This document shows positions 45,128 through 55,914 of a stretch of 64,000 nucleotides of DNA, one piece after another; position 1 is the first letter of the stretch; each line of letters starts with the position of its first letter. Under the pieces are notes generated by a model. It had not been told where the DNA came from and did not search any database. It worked only from the letters and a program-made list of their open reading frames with translations. The DNA is from Ligustrum vulgare (lineage: Eukaryota; Streptophyta; Magnoliopsida; Lamiales; Oleaceae). The position numbers were made by a program, and so were the translations under genes. The DNA lies in assembly GCA_963555705.1 (NCBI GenBank), contig OY743177.1, forward strand, positions 55,064,096 to 55,128,095. The letters are read 5' to 3'.

Positions 45128-47065
45128 TTTGACAAGGCTTTTGAGATTGAATGTGATGCCTCAGGGCTAGGCATTGGAGCTGTTTTAATGCAGGATCAAA
45201 GGTCAATCACCTATTTTAGTGAAAAACTAAAAGGGGCTGCACTTAATTACCCCACACATGACAAGGAGTTATACTCACTTGTGCGCGCTTTGGAGACATG
45301 GCAACATTACTTGTGGCCACAGGAGTTCGTGATACACACTGATCGTGAATCCTTGAAGCATTTGAGGGGTCAAGCTAAGCTGAGTAAGAGACATGCAAGG
45401 TAGGTAGAATTCATCGAAACATTTCCCTATGTCATCCGATACAAACAAGGTAAGGAAAATGTGGTGGCAGATGCATTGTCTAGGAGGTATGTTCTTTTAA
45501 ATTCTTTAAATTCTAAATTACTTGGATTTGAATACATTAAGGACATGTATGTTAGTGATGCGGACATTTCTAGTATTTATGATTTATGTGGTAAAGGGGC
45601 TGTGGATAAATTCTTTAAACATGATGATTATTTATTCTGAGAAAATAAATTGTGTGTCCCTAGGTGTTCAATGAGGGAGTTACTTGTGAGAGAGGCCCAT
45701 AGTGGAGGTCTAATGGGTCATTTTGGAATTAAAAAGACCATCGAGATCCTAAGTGAACATTTCTATTGGCCTAAGATGAAAATTGATGTGGTTCGGGTTT
45801 GTAGTAGATGCATTACTTGTGAGAAGGCAAAATCTAGGATTAAACCTCATGGATTATATATGCCTTTACCCGTACCTAGTGAACCTTGGGTCGATATCTC
45901 TATGGATTTTGTTTTGGGATTACCTAGGACTAAGAAGGGAAGAGATTCAATTTTTGTGGTAGTAGATCGCTTTAGTAAGATGGCACATTTCATACCATGC
46001 CACAAAACTGATGATGCTACTAACATAGCTGAAATTTTCTTTCGGGAAGTCGTACGCTTACATGGGGTTCCTAAAAGTATTGTCTCGGATAGGGATGTTA
46101 AATTCCTTAGTCATTTTTGGAGGGTCTTGTGGAACAAATTAGGTACAAAACTACTTTTCTCTACAACTTGTCACCCACAGACCGATGGGCAAACCGAGGT
46201 AATAAATAGGACAATGATTCAATTGTTGCGCATGATAATCAATAAAAATCTGAAAAATTGGGAAGAGTGCTTACCATTTATTGAATTTGCATATAATAGG
46301 GCTATACATTCTACTACTTCTTGTTCACCATTTGAAATTGTTTATGGTTTTAATCCGTTAACACCATTGGATTTAATTCCTTTACCTGTGAATGAACGTA
46401 GTAGTTTAGATGGAAAGAAAAAGGCTGAGATGGTTAAAGCACTCCACGACAAGGTGAGGTTGGAGATTGAAAAGAAAAATGAACATTATGCTTCGCAGGC
46501 TAACAAAGGAAGAAAAGACATCATATTTGAACTCGGTGATTGGGTTTGGGTATATTTGAGAAATGAGCGGTTTCTAGAACAACGCAAGTCAAAGTTACAA
46601 CCACGAGGAGATGGTCCATTCCAAGTGATTGAAAGGATCAACAACAATGCCTATAAATTAGATCTTCCTGGTGAGTATAATGTTTCGGCTTCATTTAATG
46701 TTTCTGATCTATCTTCGTTTGATGCATGTACAGATTCGAGGTCGAATCCTTTCGAAGAGGGAGGGGATGATGTGATCCAAACCACGGATACAAGCCCGCA
46801 CAAAGATCCGTTGAAGATCCGAGGAGGGCCGATGACTCGATTGCAGACAAAGAAGGCCAAGGAAGCAATGGACAAGTTAGTTCAAGAAACAATGGCCAAA
46901 ACAATGTTCGTGTCATCGACAGAAGCAAGTTCCATGTTGGGACCGAGCCAAAACGACGAGTGGATCAGCCTCATTCAAGCCGTCGAAGAAGATTGCCAAA
47001 TTTCAAGAATTACGGCCGTAATTCATAATTCTCACGGCCGTAACCAACCTACTGTTGAAAACTGA
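45128..47065 (+). pseudogene. RNase H remainder and integrase, outer gypsy element
   Basis: RNase H continues ([36 protein letters not shown]), with TAG at 45401 and TGA at 45638 in frame. From 45650 the integrase is open for 471 codons: HHCC zinc domain ([12 protein letters not shown]...[11 protein letters not shown]) and a DDE core with Asp in [11 protein letters not shown], Asp in VSDRDVKF and Glu in [13 protein letters not shown]-like tail ([20 protein letters not shown]) follows. The C-terminus crosses the PPT (46754-46767) into U3 with [15 protein letters not shown], a motif common at the end of plant gypsy polyproteins. No chromodomain. Confidence 0.95.
46754..46767 (+). promoter_or_regulatory. 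Polypurine tract, outer gypsy element
   Basis: GAAGAGGGAGGGGA directly precedes the 3' LTR (TGATG at 46768) and would prime plus-strand DNA. Confidence 0.9.
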
Positions 47066-47624
47066 ATTTTTGAAGAAATTGGACTTACGGCCGTAACTAA
47101 TATTATTCACGGCCGTAACGCAGCCTCGGATCAAAAATAGGAATTTCAGAATTAAGGCTTACGGCCGTAAAAAAGAGTCTCACGGCCATAACGGTGAAAC
47201 AGAATGAGTCTTACGGCCGTAAATTCATATACGCGTGATTTTAGGATTTTAATTATTTCCTTATTTTTTTGGTATTTGTTTCCTTGTTTAATTAGAACTC
47301 TTTAGTCAGGTTTTGACCATATTTATAGGGATGTAATTTTCATTATTCATTACACAACTTTGATATTATTATTGAGAGGCAATTTGCTTTCAAACCTTAT
47401 TCTTTATTGAATAAAATCCGAACTTGCGAGTTATTCTTGTTTGTTCAAATCTAGGTGAGAATTATTATTGCTTGTGATCAAGAGGTCAATATATCCCAGT
47501 GATTGTATTGGTTGCTTGATTCAATTAATTTTAATTGGATCCATAAATCGTGGTTCTTGGCATTCTTGGGTCGATTTCAATATTTGTGGGTTGCGTAGCT
47601 ACAATTGCTACGTGATTTGCATCA
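46768..47624 (+). repeat. 3' LTR of the outer gypsy element
   Basis: 857 bp, about 98% identical to 36462-37340. It lacks a 21-bp segment between two ACGGCCGTAA copies (next to 47222), consistent with slippage between short repeats. Confidence 0.95.
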
Positions 47625-47629
47625 GGTAA

Positions 47630-48044
47630 GCTAGCTGCCGAGGTAGCAGAAATTACTGCTAAACTGGAAGGAGAGGTGGTGGCTCGGCAGGGGGCAGAGG
47701 AGGATTATGCTTCGTTAGAACGGCATATTGAGTCTAGGGTAAAGGAGGCCCTGGAGCGGACTATCTCGGCTAAAGTAGAAGAGGTTGTGGGGACTAGGGT
47801 ATCTGAGGCAATCCAGCGTTTCAAAGACACGTTTGAAGAGACTCCGGAATATGAGGCCATGCAAAGGGTTTTTGGAAACATCGACGCTAGAATGGCCTTG
47901 GTGGATGTAAATGAAGCTTTCCCTGCCCTTGACCTGTCCAATGTAGAAGCCCTGTACCCGAAGCCCCAGGATGCTGAGGAGAGCAGTCTTGGCGAGCTCT
48001 CCACTGGAGATCCTCCTCCTGTCGATCCTCCTCCTGTATTTTAA
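47630..48044 (+). pseudogene. Tat-element antisense ORF, 3' part
   Basis: Continues the ORF cut at 36461: joined across one GGTAA the sequence reads on as AKGKLAAEVAEI. An open frame (47676-48044) encodes a Lys/Glu-rich coiled coil (KEALERTISAKVEEVVG) and a C-terminus, FPALDLSNVEALY then PPPVDPPPVF, typical of the tail of these plant transposon proteins. Function of the family is unknown. Confidence 0.75.
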
Positions 48045-48715
48045 TTCCTTGGCCATTCTTTTGTAACGACTTTGTTTATTTTCTTTTGTAACGACTTTGT
48101 TTTAAATGAGAAGACATATTTTGTTTTCACTTCGAATCCACTTTTAAGCATTTTTATCGTTTTCGTTCATTATTTACGTGCCTTTGCATGGCTCGCCATT
48201 GCTTACCTCACCATATTTGACATTCCCTCAGACCCAGGTAGTTTTAAGAAATTCATGTTAGCTAGTTATGTCTGACTGATACGTGTTTGAACTTAGTCAC
48301 AATACTCCTTAGCTTATATTGCTTAATCAACATGCCTGGCTGCGAAAATCAGTATGTGAGTGGTTTGCCTCGTTCAAAACTAATTATAGTAAGACATTAA
48401 CCGAGGTGATTCCCCAGTTGATTCAATAATTTTAGTGGTTTTTTAATTGGCATAAGAAGAGGGGCACTTTAGAGAAGGCAGGGAAAATGGCCTTAATGTA
48501 TCGTTTCATAATCACCATGTAGTTTACCAAGGTTATTACATACTAAGAGGAATTCCCTTTATTGAAAATAGCGACGAAGATGATTCATATTCCAATGATT
48601 GAGCAGACGTACCCCAGATAGGTCTTCTATTTGGTAAGTCCCGGGTACTACGTCGGTACTACGTCGGTGACAACTCTGTATGGCCCTTCCCAATTAGGAC
48701 CCAAAGTCCCTACTC
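48045..48715. other. Spacer between the antisense ORF and Tat integrase
   Basis: Contains a 22-bp direct repeat (CTTTTGTAACGACTTTGTTT core, about 48059-48078 and 48083-48102) just after the antisense ORF stop, and a doubled TACGTCGGTAC near 48650. No gene seen. Confidence 0.6.
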
Positions 48716-49801
48716 CTAGTTCCTGTATCGAAGGGAGGACCTTTTGAGAACTAAGTCCCCAATCCTGAAGAACCGTTTCTTTACTTTCTTGTTGTAGTAG
48801 CGGGCCATATTTTCTTGGTAAAGGGCTAACACGACCTGTGAGTCACTCCTTTTTTCTAGTAGGAAATCCAAGTTTGCCTTTTGAGCTTCTTCATTTATTG
48901 CCTCATCATAACGAATTTGACGAATGGAAGGCACTCCAATTTCCATCGGGAATACCGCCCCAAATCCATACGCCATGGAGAAGGGGGTTTCCCCTATTGC
49001 AGTGTGAGAGGTAGTCCGAAGTGTCCATAGATTTAGGGGAGTTCATCTACCCACGCAACCTTCTTTGATTCCAATTTCCTTTTCAAAGTGTTTTTTATGG
49101 TTTTGTTCACTGCCTCGACTTGCCCATTTTCCTGTAGGTGGTGTGGAGATGAAAATAACTTGCAAATTCCCAAATCATCGCACAACTCGTCAATCCTTCT
49201 ATTTTTGAATAGTTTCGGATTGTCACTCACCAAAGAGTGCGGAACCCCTAACCTACATATAATGTTCTTCTAGATGAACTTGAATGTATTGGCTTCAGTG
49301 ATCCTCATCAGAGGTTCTGCCTCAACCCATTTGGTGAAGTAGTCTATCGCAACTATTGTGAAACAATTGTTACCAGTGCCTCGGGGCGTAGGACCGATAA
49401 TATCGATTCCCCATTTCGCAAAAGGCCAGGGGCTGGTTACCACCGTCAACTCGTGACAAGTCGGGCGGTATGGTAGCATGCGTCTGACATTTATCGCATC
49501 TTCGAACGAAGCTATGGGAATCATTCCGCATGATTGGCCAAAAATACCCCTATTTCAGGGCTTTTCGAGCCAACGTTAATGCTCCAGCATGGTTGCCAAA
49601 AATTCCCACATGAATTTCCCTCATTATATACTGGCCGTCCTCCGGTCCAACACATCGCAGCAAAGGAGAAGTGTAGCTCCGTTTATAGAGTAAACCATTC
49701 AGAAGGACAGAATTGGCGGCATACCTTTGTAATCTTTGAGCTTCTTCTGGCTCGTCTGGTAAAGCTTGATATTTTAAGTAGGCCAGAATGGGGTAATCCA
49801 A
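48716..49801 (-). pseudogene. Integrase of the Tat-lineage gypsy element
   Basis: On the minus strand the zinc domain begins near 49620 (IHVGIFGNHAGALTLARKAL). The catalytic core has WGIDIIGPTPRG (first Asp, about 49405), VSDNPKLF (second Asp, about 49225) and QVEAVNKTIKNTL (Glu, about 49115). A C-terminal piece (ALYQENMARYYNKKVKKRFF) lies at 48716-48976. Integrase joins element DNA to the host. Several frameshifts and stops separate the open pieces. Confidence 0.9.
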
Positions 49802-50985
49802 GAACCCTCTTCCCCTATCACCAAAACCTCTGCTCCCGGTTTGATGGAGGAGACCGACAGATGTTCAATTGGTATCACATTGAGGAGCTCGGCGTCCTTG
49901 CTGCTTTCCAGCTTAGACAAGGCATCCGCGTTAGAATTCTCAATTCTGGGAATATGAAGCAATTCGATCTTTTCGAAATGGGCCGCTAAATCTTTCACTT
50001 TCCTCAAGTATGCAATCATAGCCGGCTCTGGTGAAAAACTGCCCGATAACTTGACTTACAACAAGTTGCAAGTCACTGTTCACCGCTAATGACTTAATTT
50101 TTAGAGCTATTGCAAGCCTTAGTCCAGCCAAGAGTGTTTCGTATTCTGCTACATTGTTCGAAGCTTTTAAGCCGAAGCAAACTGCGCTGTGCAGCTTATT
50201 AGTGATGGCAATGGGGCGGGTTCGGGTCGTGTCTCCCCGACCCACCACTCGCCTCGCGAAATTTTTTGAAACCCCAACCCGCCACCCGTCCCCTGAATTT
50301 CGGGGTGGATCGGATTCGAGTCGGGACGACCAAACCCGCACCCGCCCCACGACCCGCCCGGGTCTGGGGAAACCATCCCATACCCGCTCGGCGGGGCGGG
50401 TACCCATCGGGTCGGATTTTTTTGCCATCTCTACAGCTTATGCCCCTCCGGGCTTATAAATATTACTCCTGCTCCAGATCTTCCTTCAGCGGAGGACCCA
50501 TCAATAAATAGCCTCCATTCAAGGTTGTCACCCCGTGTTTTCGATCATATCAACCTCGGGTGGATGCGTGAACTCAACTATGAAATCTGCTAAAGCTTGG
50601 CCCTTTACAGATGTCTGAGGCACATAATGGAGGTCGTATTGACTGATTTCTATTGCTCACTTCATCAACCTTCCGGACACATCCGGTTTCTGTAAGACTT
50701 GTCTCGTAAGAAATTTTGTGAGTACTTGGATTGAGTGCTACTAAAGTAGGGGCGGAGTTTGCAAGCAGCAGTGATTAACACTAAAGTGAGTTTTTCCATG
50801 TCTGGGTAGCGCGTTTTGACGTCCAACATGGCTTTGCTCACGTAATATACCCGGAGCTGACTCCCATTCTCTTCCCTAATCAATACAGAGCTAACATCCT
50901 CCTTGGAAATGACCAAATAAAGGAAGAGCGGTTCGCCAACCTTCGGTTTGGACAATAGGGGAGCCGGCCCCAAGAATGCTTTCAG
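49774..50985 (-). pseudogene. Two RNase H domains of the Tat element (gypsy-type plus archaeal-type)
   Basis: The minus-strand frame at 50665-50973 (LLSKPKVGEPLFLYLVISK, YYVSKAMLDVKTRYPDMEKL) is the usual gypsy RNase H. Further on, WRLFIDGSSAEGRSGAGVIF (about 50465-50520), then LKASNNVAEYETLLAGLRLA (about 50085-50160) and LAVNSDLQLVVSQV form a second, archaeal-type RNase H, a hallmark of Tat elements. The second domain is split by the hAT MITE at 50200-50433. Confidence 0.85.
50200..50433. mobile_element. GC-rich hAT-type MITE with 8-bp TSD
   Basis: Ends TAGTGATGGCAA and TTGCCATCTCTA. CAGCTTAT is duplicated exactly (50192-50199, 50434-50441). The 234-bp body is far more GC-rich than its surroundings, with GGGGCGGGTTCGGG/CCCGCCCC arms. 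Long frames on both strands across it are composition artefacts. It splits the archaeal-type RNase H, which resumes beyond it. Confidence 0.92.
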
Positions 50986-51015
50986 TTCGACAAAAGCTTG
51001 CTCACATTCCTGCGT

Positions 51016-51860
51016 TCAATGGAACCATTTTCCTCCTTTTAAGATCTTAAAAAATGGTAAGCACTTGTCAGTAGATTTGGAGACAAATCGACTTAAGGCA
51101 GCGACCCTTCCTGTTAAACTTTGCACTTCTTTAGGGTTTCGAGGAGAACGTATGCCAAGCATAGCTTTGATCTTATCTGGACTGACTTCAATTCCCCTCC
51201 TGTTCACCATGAAACCAAGAAACTTTCCAGATGCCATTCCAAAGGCACATTTCACATGATTAAGCTTCATCCGGTACTTTCTTAATATATCGAAAGTCTC
51301 TGATAGATGGTGAACATGTTCTGAGGTGATCATACTTTTGACTAGCATGTCATCCACATACACTTCTATGGTATTTTAGAGTTGCTTTGAGAACATTTTA
51401 TTCACTAACCTTTGGTAGGTGGCCCCTGCATTCTTCAGCCCGAATGGCATGGCCCTATAACAATAGAGTCCCCTATATGTAATAACAGATGTGTGTTCCT
51501 CGTCTGATTCATGCATGGGGATTTGATAGTATTTAGAGTACACATCCATGAAGCTTAGCATCTCATGCCTCGCCGCGGAGTCAACTAATTGGTTAATTCG
51601 AGGTAGTGGAAAACTGTCTTTTGGGAGCGCTTGGTTTAGATTTGAAAAATCTATGCATACCCACAGCTTTCCACTTTGCTTGGGGACCAAACCAAGGTTC
51701 GACACACATTTCGGATAACGGGATTCTCTGATGAAACCATTTTTCAATAGCTTTGTCACCTCCTCTTTCAAAGCTTCATATTTATTCGGACTCATTGGCA
51801 TCCTCTTCTGTCTATCCCCAGGAAGCCTTGGGTCAAATTGGAGCCTGTGACATGCCCAGG
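51016..51860 (-). pseudogene. Reverse transcriptase of the Tat element
   Basis: Minus-strand frames at 51376-51801 (KLLKNGFIRESRYP, DSFPLPRINQLVDSAARHEM, YRAMPFGLKNAGATYQRLV) and 51016-51363 (VYVDDMLVKSMITSEHVHHL; thumb SLTGRVAALSRFVSKSTDK) form one RT, with a single in-frame TAA at 51376 between them. VYVDDMLVKS and CHRLQFDP-type upstream residues are diagnostic of Tat. Homology stops at about 51860, so gag, protease and the 5' LTR are missing. Confidence 0.92.
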
Positions 51861-51884
51861 AAGCCTTGGGTCAAGTTGGAGCCT
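51817..51884. repeat. 38-bp direct repeat at the Tat/eL43 junction
   Basis: CCCAGGAAGCCTTGGGTCAA(A/G)TTGGAGCCTG occurs at 51817 and again at 51855. The first copy is Tat pol (minus strand); the second directly precedes the ribosomal-protein fragment. It marks the breakpoint of a chimeric or rearranged sequence. Confidence 0.9.
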
Positions 51885-51997
51885 GCAACAAGTACGTCGT
51901 GAAGAGAAAGACCATTGGCATTTGAGGGTGCAAGGACTGTGGAAAAGTCAAAGCCAGTGGTGCTTACACATTGAACATTGCTAGTGCCGTGACAGTC
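51885..51997 (+). pseudogene. RPL37A: 60S ribosomal protein eL43 (L37a) fragment
   Basis: Plus-strand translation gives CNKYVVKRKTIGI, stop, [20 protein letters not shown] then AVTV. This is the zinc-binding C-terminal half of eL43, where the stop replaces a conserved Trp (TGG to TGA). The CX2C pair GCKDCGK is kept. Homology begins and ends abruptly, with no intron signal inside, consistent with an mRNA-derived or otherwise captured fragment. It abuts the truncated Tat pol in opposite orientation. Confidence 0.85.
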
Positions 51998-53831
51998 ATT
52001 GATGTGCTGCCAGCGTTTTCATCGACAGACGTAAACACGAACCCAAATTGTATTTTGTCAGGGGAGATTTCTATCTATTCAAATACAAATACATTCAAAA
52101 ATTCAAATTTTAGCTGCATATCTCATCTAAAGACCGTGTTCTTCATCAAGTCTATCTATATCCCAAGGTTTTGAGTTTTCTATAAATTTTTGTGTTTCAA
52201 ATTCGAGAGTTAGCTGCATTTATCAGCAATAGCCTATGATCTTCATCAATTCTAGGTATATCCTAGGTATTTTTATCAAATAAATATGTCCATTAGTTGA
52301 AACTAACCAGAATGATATCTTCCTAGATTTCCAGCTAGGATTTTTCATTTTTCAACTTTGTTTTTCGAAATATTACCAACTGAAGAAGAATAAAAAATTA
52401 ATTTCTGATTTCAGACTGTACGGGCCATTTATGGTTCAGCTGCTGATGAAACTGTTGTATTCCCACATCTATTTGAGATCAAACCCAATCTCGAATTATT
52501 TGGCGCACAAATCCGAGCATCGGTCGATTTTTATTATACAACCTATGCTTAAATCTGGGTTCAGATTTTACAGACCATATACACCTATGTTACTGCAGTC
52601 CATGTTTTATTGTCGAAGTCGAATCATTTGGCGCACCAATTTAATATTTGGTCAATTTGATTATACATCTCATGATACATTTCAAACAATTAATAGCACG
52701 CACATGTTCAAGGGTCCTTATTCTGATCAAATATATATGTTTGTTTATTCTAAAATGCATATTCAAGAGTCGAAGTACCGATTTTGTAACCCTCCAGTAA
52801 CATAATTGTTTCCTGATGGACGTAATTCTATAAGATTTTAGTTGTAACGGTTATGTAATATGCAAATATGGATCTCATCAGTATGGCAAATTTAGCTAAT
52901 TTTTTAGCTAATTTATACTAAAATATAAGTAGTCAAACAATCAAATTACAAGCAAATATGATGCCATCATCTGCTACTCTAAACCAAATCCAACATAATT
53001 GATGTCGACAATATGTCGGTGAAAAGATGATATTGAAATCAATGGACGTAGCTTCCTCCTTTCTTCAGATTGTAGTTATGGCATATACATCTCTATAATA
53101 GAAGTGTTATGAAACAGGTTACTAACAACACTGATATTCTGAAAATCTGCAGCAATTTTTTCCTGGTATGATGATTAAGGAATAATTATTTTTTTTATTT
53201 TTTTATCGTAATGATTAAGGAATAATTCATTGTTGAAGATTATGTTTTATTTCTTCAGTTACGAATTGCTTACAGTAACTGCCATACCATATTTAGAGAT
53301 AATATCCCTATTTTCTCTCCATTTTCAGTTACAGGCAGTTTTGCAATTTTTTTTTTATTTTTTTATACTAGTTTCCAATGTTTCAAAAATGATGCTGCAT
53401 AATTTCAAATTGAGTTACAATGTGGGGTATCACCCCAAAATCATGTCCGCTCCCCTCTTCTCCCCATGTCTAATATGTATATATGTATATATTTTTTTCT
53501 CCGATACTCCTAGTAGCAACCAATTTCATGCCAAAAAGAGTTCTTTTGGTGTTAAATCCCAATTATAGTTAGGTTGTAAGTTTTGCTTTTGGGACCTCAA
53601 TTTGATTTTGCACTTGAGTCTCACTTTTTCATTTTTTTGTATTATTTTAATCACTTTTCTTCGTTTTATCTCTAAACGCATTTAAAATTGAATTTTTCCT
53701 AAAAGAAATAAAATAAACAAATAATTAGCACTATAATATTCTAAAACGCTTACAATTGTCTAAATTTAAAATCAAGATAAATACGAAAAACGTACTTATC
53801 AGTAGCTACTTTTTGAAAAGTCTCAAAATAT
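51998..53831. other. Unassigned stretch with one exon-like segment
   Basis: After a splice-acceptor-like TTGATTTCAG at about 52413, the plus strand reads AADETVVFPHLFEIKPNLEL and on to SVDFYYTTYA before a stop at about 52550. I do not recognise it. A different frame is open at 52431-52805. GTCGAAGT/CG and TTTGGCGCAC(A/C)AAT occur twice (about 52500 and 52630). The remainder is AT-rich and shows no feature. Confidence 0.35.
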
Positions 53832-53834
53832 TTA

Positions 53835-54679
53835 GGAGTCGTTCTCTTTGTGTTTCGATTTTGAATTTTGAGTTTTGGATTTTATTTTGAATTTTGGATT
53901 TTGGTTGTTTGTTTTAGGATTACTGAAAACATGATCTCTTTGTAATTTTGGAAAACTGTTTTCAAAAATAGAAAACTGAAAAATGCGTTTACTTTGTAAT
54001 TTTCTGATATATTTATTTTGTGATATTTTATATGTATAAAATGGTTTATTTGTTGAATTACATTAATTTTAATGTCAATAAATCAGTTAGTTCTCTATGT
54101 CAATAAATTCATCATTAATATTGTTTCAACTAAACAAAAATCCAACCACATACGAACAAAATCTTAACATGGATCTATGTATAATTACAAAATAACATAA
54201 GAGCTTCAAGTGAAGGAAGTGTCTCACATTTACCAAAAATAAATAAATAAATTTATCAAAAAAAAATAAAAAATCTTAACATGAATCTATATATAATGGC
54301 AAAATAACATAAGAACTTTAAGTAATAACATAAAAACTTTAAGTGAAGGAAGTGTCTCACATTTACAAAAAAAAAAAAAAAAATAAATAAATAAAATCTT
54401 AACATGGATATATATATAATGGCAAAATAACATAAGAATTTCAAGTGAAGGAAGTGTCTCATATTTTAAAAAAAAATAAAAAAAATTCCAAAACGTGCGT
54501 TTTGGACTTTTTAATACAAAATATCCAAAACGCTATAAACTCGTTTTGAGTTTCCTTTGTATTTTTTTTTTTTTTTTTTGAAAAACGAATTTCTGAAAAT
54601 GGGTAAAGTGAACGCATTTTTAATATTTCCGCAAATTGAAAATTAAAAATGGGCTGAAAACAGTAAAGAAAACAGGATC
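53835..54679. mobile_element. Tourist-like element, copy 2, with three minisatellite units
   Basis: Ends GGAGTCGTTCTCTTTG and AAAGAAAACAGGATC, flanked by TTA (53832-53834 and 54680-54682). Same arms and same internal ~70-bp unit as the copy at 5864-7065, but only three units (about 54164, 54273, 54399), one containing a ~20-bp internal duplication. No transposase. Confidence 0.85.
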
Positions 54680-54682
54680 TTA

Positions 54683-55383
54683 TTTCTTTGAAAACTCATG
54701 GTTGTTGCAAAAATCAGGTGAAATGGATAGACCGTGGGAACCATGATAGCAGCAAAAAATTTGATTCTCCTTTATAATCGCGCCCAGACGTCTAAAGTTG
54801 ATAACTTCATAATTCATTGTCTCTAACCATTATTCAACTCCACATACCACAATATTTAACAATAATATGTCAAAGAAAAATAATCAAATTATTTAAACAA
54901 AATTCCCTAAACTTAATTCATAATTAAGAGCAACAAGTATAAAAAAAAAAATCTCAAATCCTAATGGAATAAAAGTGTCTCAGTTTCTAAAATGAAATCA
55001 TTACAATAAGCATCAGCAATACAGATCGATTTCATTATTACTCACAACAAACAACTAGTTTCCAAACACCGGCACAAATGGGCAAGCAATTAACACATTA
55101 ACATACATTGAGAAAAAACAATAATGCACGCACATATGGACAACACACAGAATATGCCTTCCAAATTCATATCTGAATAGCACCAAATCATATTATTGAT
55201 GTAAAAATGGAAAAATTATGAATTTCATTAGGGTTTGGACTTTGAAATGCTTCTTCAGTTCCTTGAATTGAAATCCTAGCAGTTGGCCAGTTGCTATGGG
55301 TTGAGAGGAATATGATGATTTACATCATGATAATAAATATATGGTTATTTTGTTTTATTTATTAAGGGTAGAATAGACTTTTT
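54683..55383. other. Spacer
   Basis: AT-rich, no gene or element end recognised. Confidence 0.5.
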
Positions 55384-55914
55384 GTAACGATCCGAAAACT
55401 TTGACATCTTTTATAGTCCATTATGATGTACCAAAAGTGTTTTATAATTTATGTAATTATTTTGAAGTGTAAAGAAATGAAAAATGAATTGGACGCGGAT
55501 CTTTAGACAGCGAGAGACAGATAATATTGCGCTAGGTGATAACCTGTGAGTTGTGGACTCACTAAATAAGGTCTTGTGTTTGAACTTCCAACCTCGCTAT
55601 TTTATTATTATTACTGTTTATCTAAAATATTTTAAAGTCAAGATCTTAAATTAAATATTTTATCGTTACTTTTCAAGTGAATGTGTTTATTTTAAAGTAA
55701 AGTTAATTTTAAAATCTCAGTCAAGTGACGTTATCTACGTCATTGACTTTTGAAAAGAAAAATAAAAGTATTTTTGAAAATTACTGTGCGCTACGTGTTC
55801 GCATCGAAACTTGAAAATAAATGAAAAAATCTGGCCGTGCGTCACACTTTTCTGCTTAGCCTATATACAGTTTATTTGCAATTAGGTTTTTCATTAACTT
55901 CGTATTATTTTTCA
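55384..55914 (+). mobile_element. LTR 5' portion, truncated by a Helitron
   Basis: Starts TGTAACGATCCGAAAACTTTG, matching the TGTRRSGAYCC class of plant gypsy LTR starts (compare 13587 and the end at 15742). It has a TATA-like CCTATATACAG at about 55860. A tRNA-like stretch near 55530-55595 (GCGCTAGGTGATAACC ... TGTTTGAACTTCC) is commonly seen in such LTRs. The sequence is cut by the Helitron at 55915 and no LTR end was found beyond. Confidence 0.55.

Larger units (their letters stand above)
36462..47624 (+). mobile_element. Full-length Ty3/gypsy retrotransposon, TSD GGTAA, carrying a nested element
   Basis: Starts TGATGTGATCC and ends TTTGCATCA. GGTAA flanks both sides (36457-36461, 47625-47629), and the split antisense ORF resumes beyond it. 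It has two LTRs (879 and 857 bp), PBS, gag, protease, RT, RNase H, integrase and PPT. A 4255-bp relative (40868-45122) is inserted in RNase H. Its own sequence is about 6.9 kb. The LTRs differ by about 14 substitutions plus one 21-bp and one 1-bp indel by my count (about 1.6%), so insertion was recent. Several stops make the copy non-autonomous now. No chromodomain seen. Confidence 0.95.

Noticed and set aside
50154..50511. Pro/Arg-rich open frames on both strands
   Set aside because: They span the GC-rich MITE; stop codons are rare there because of base composition.
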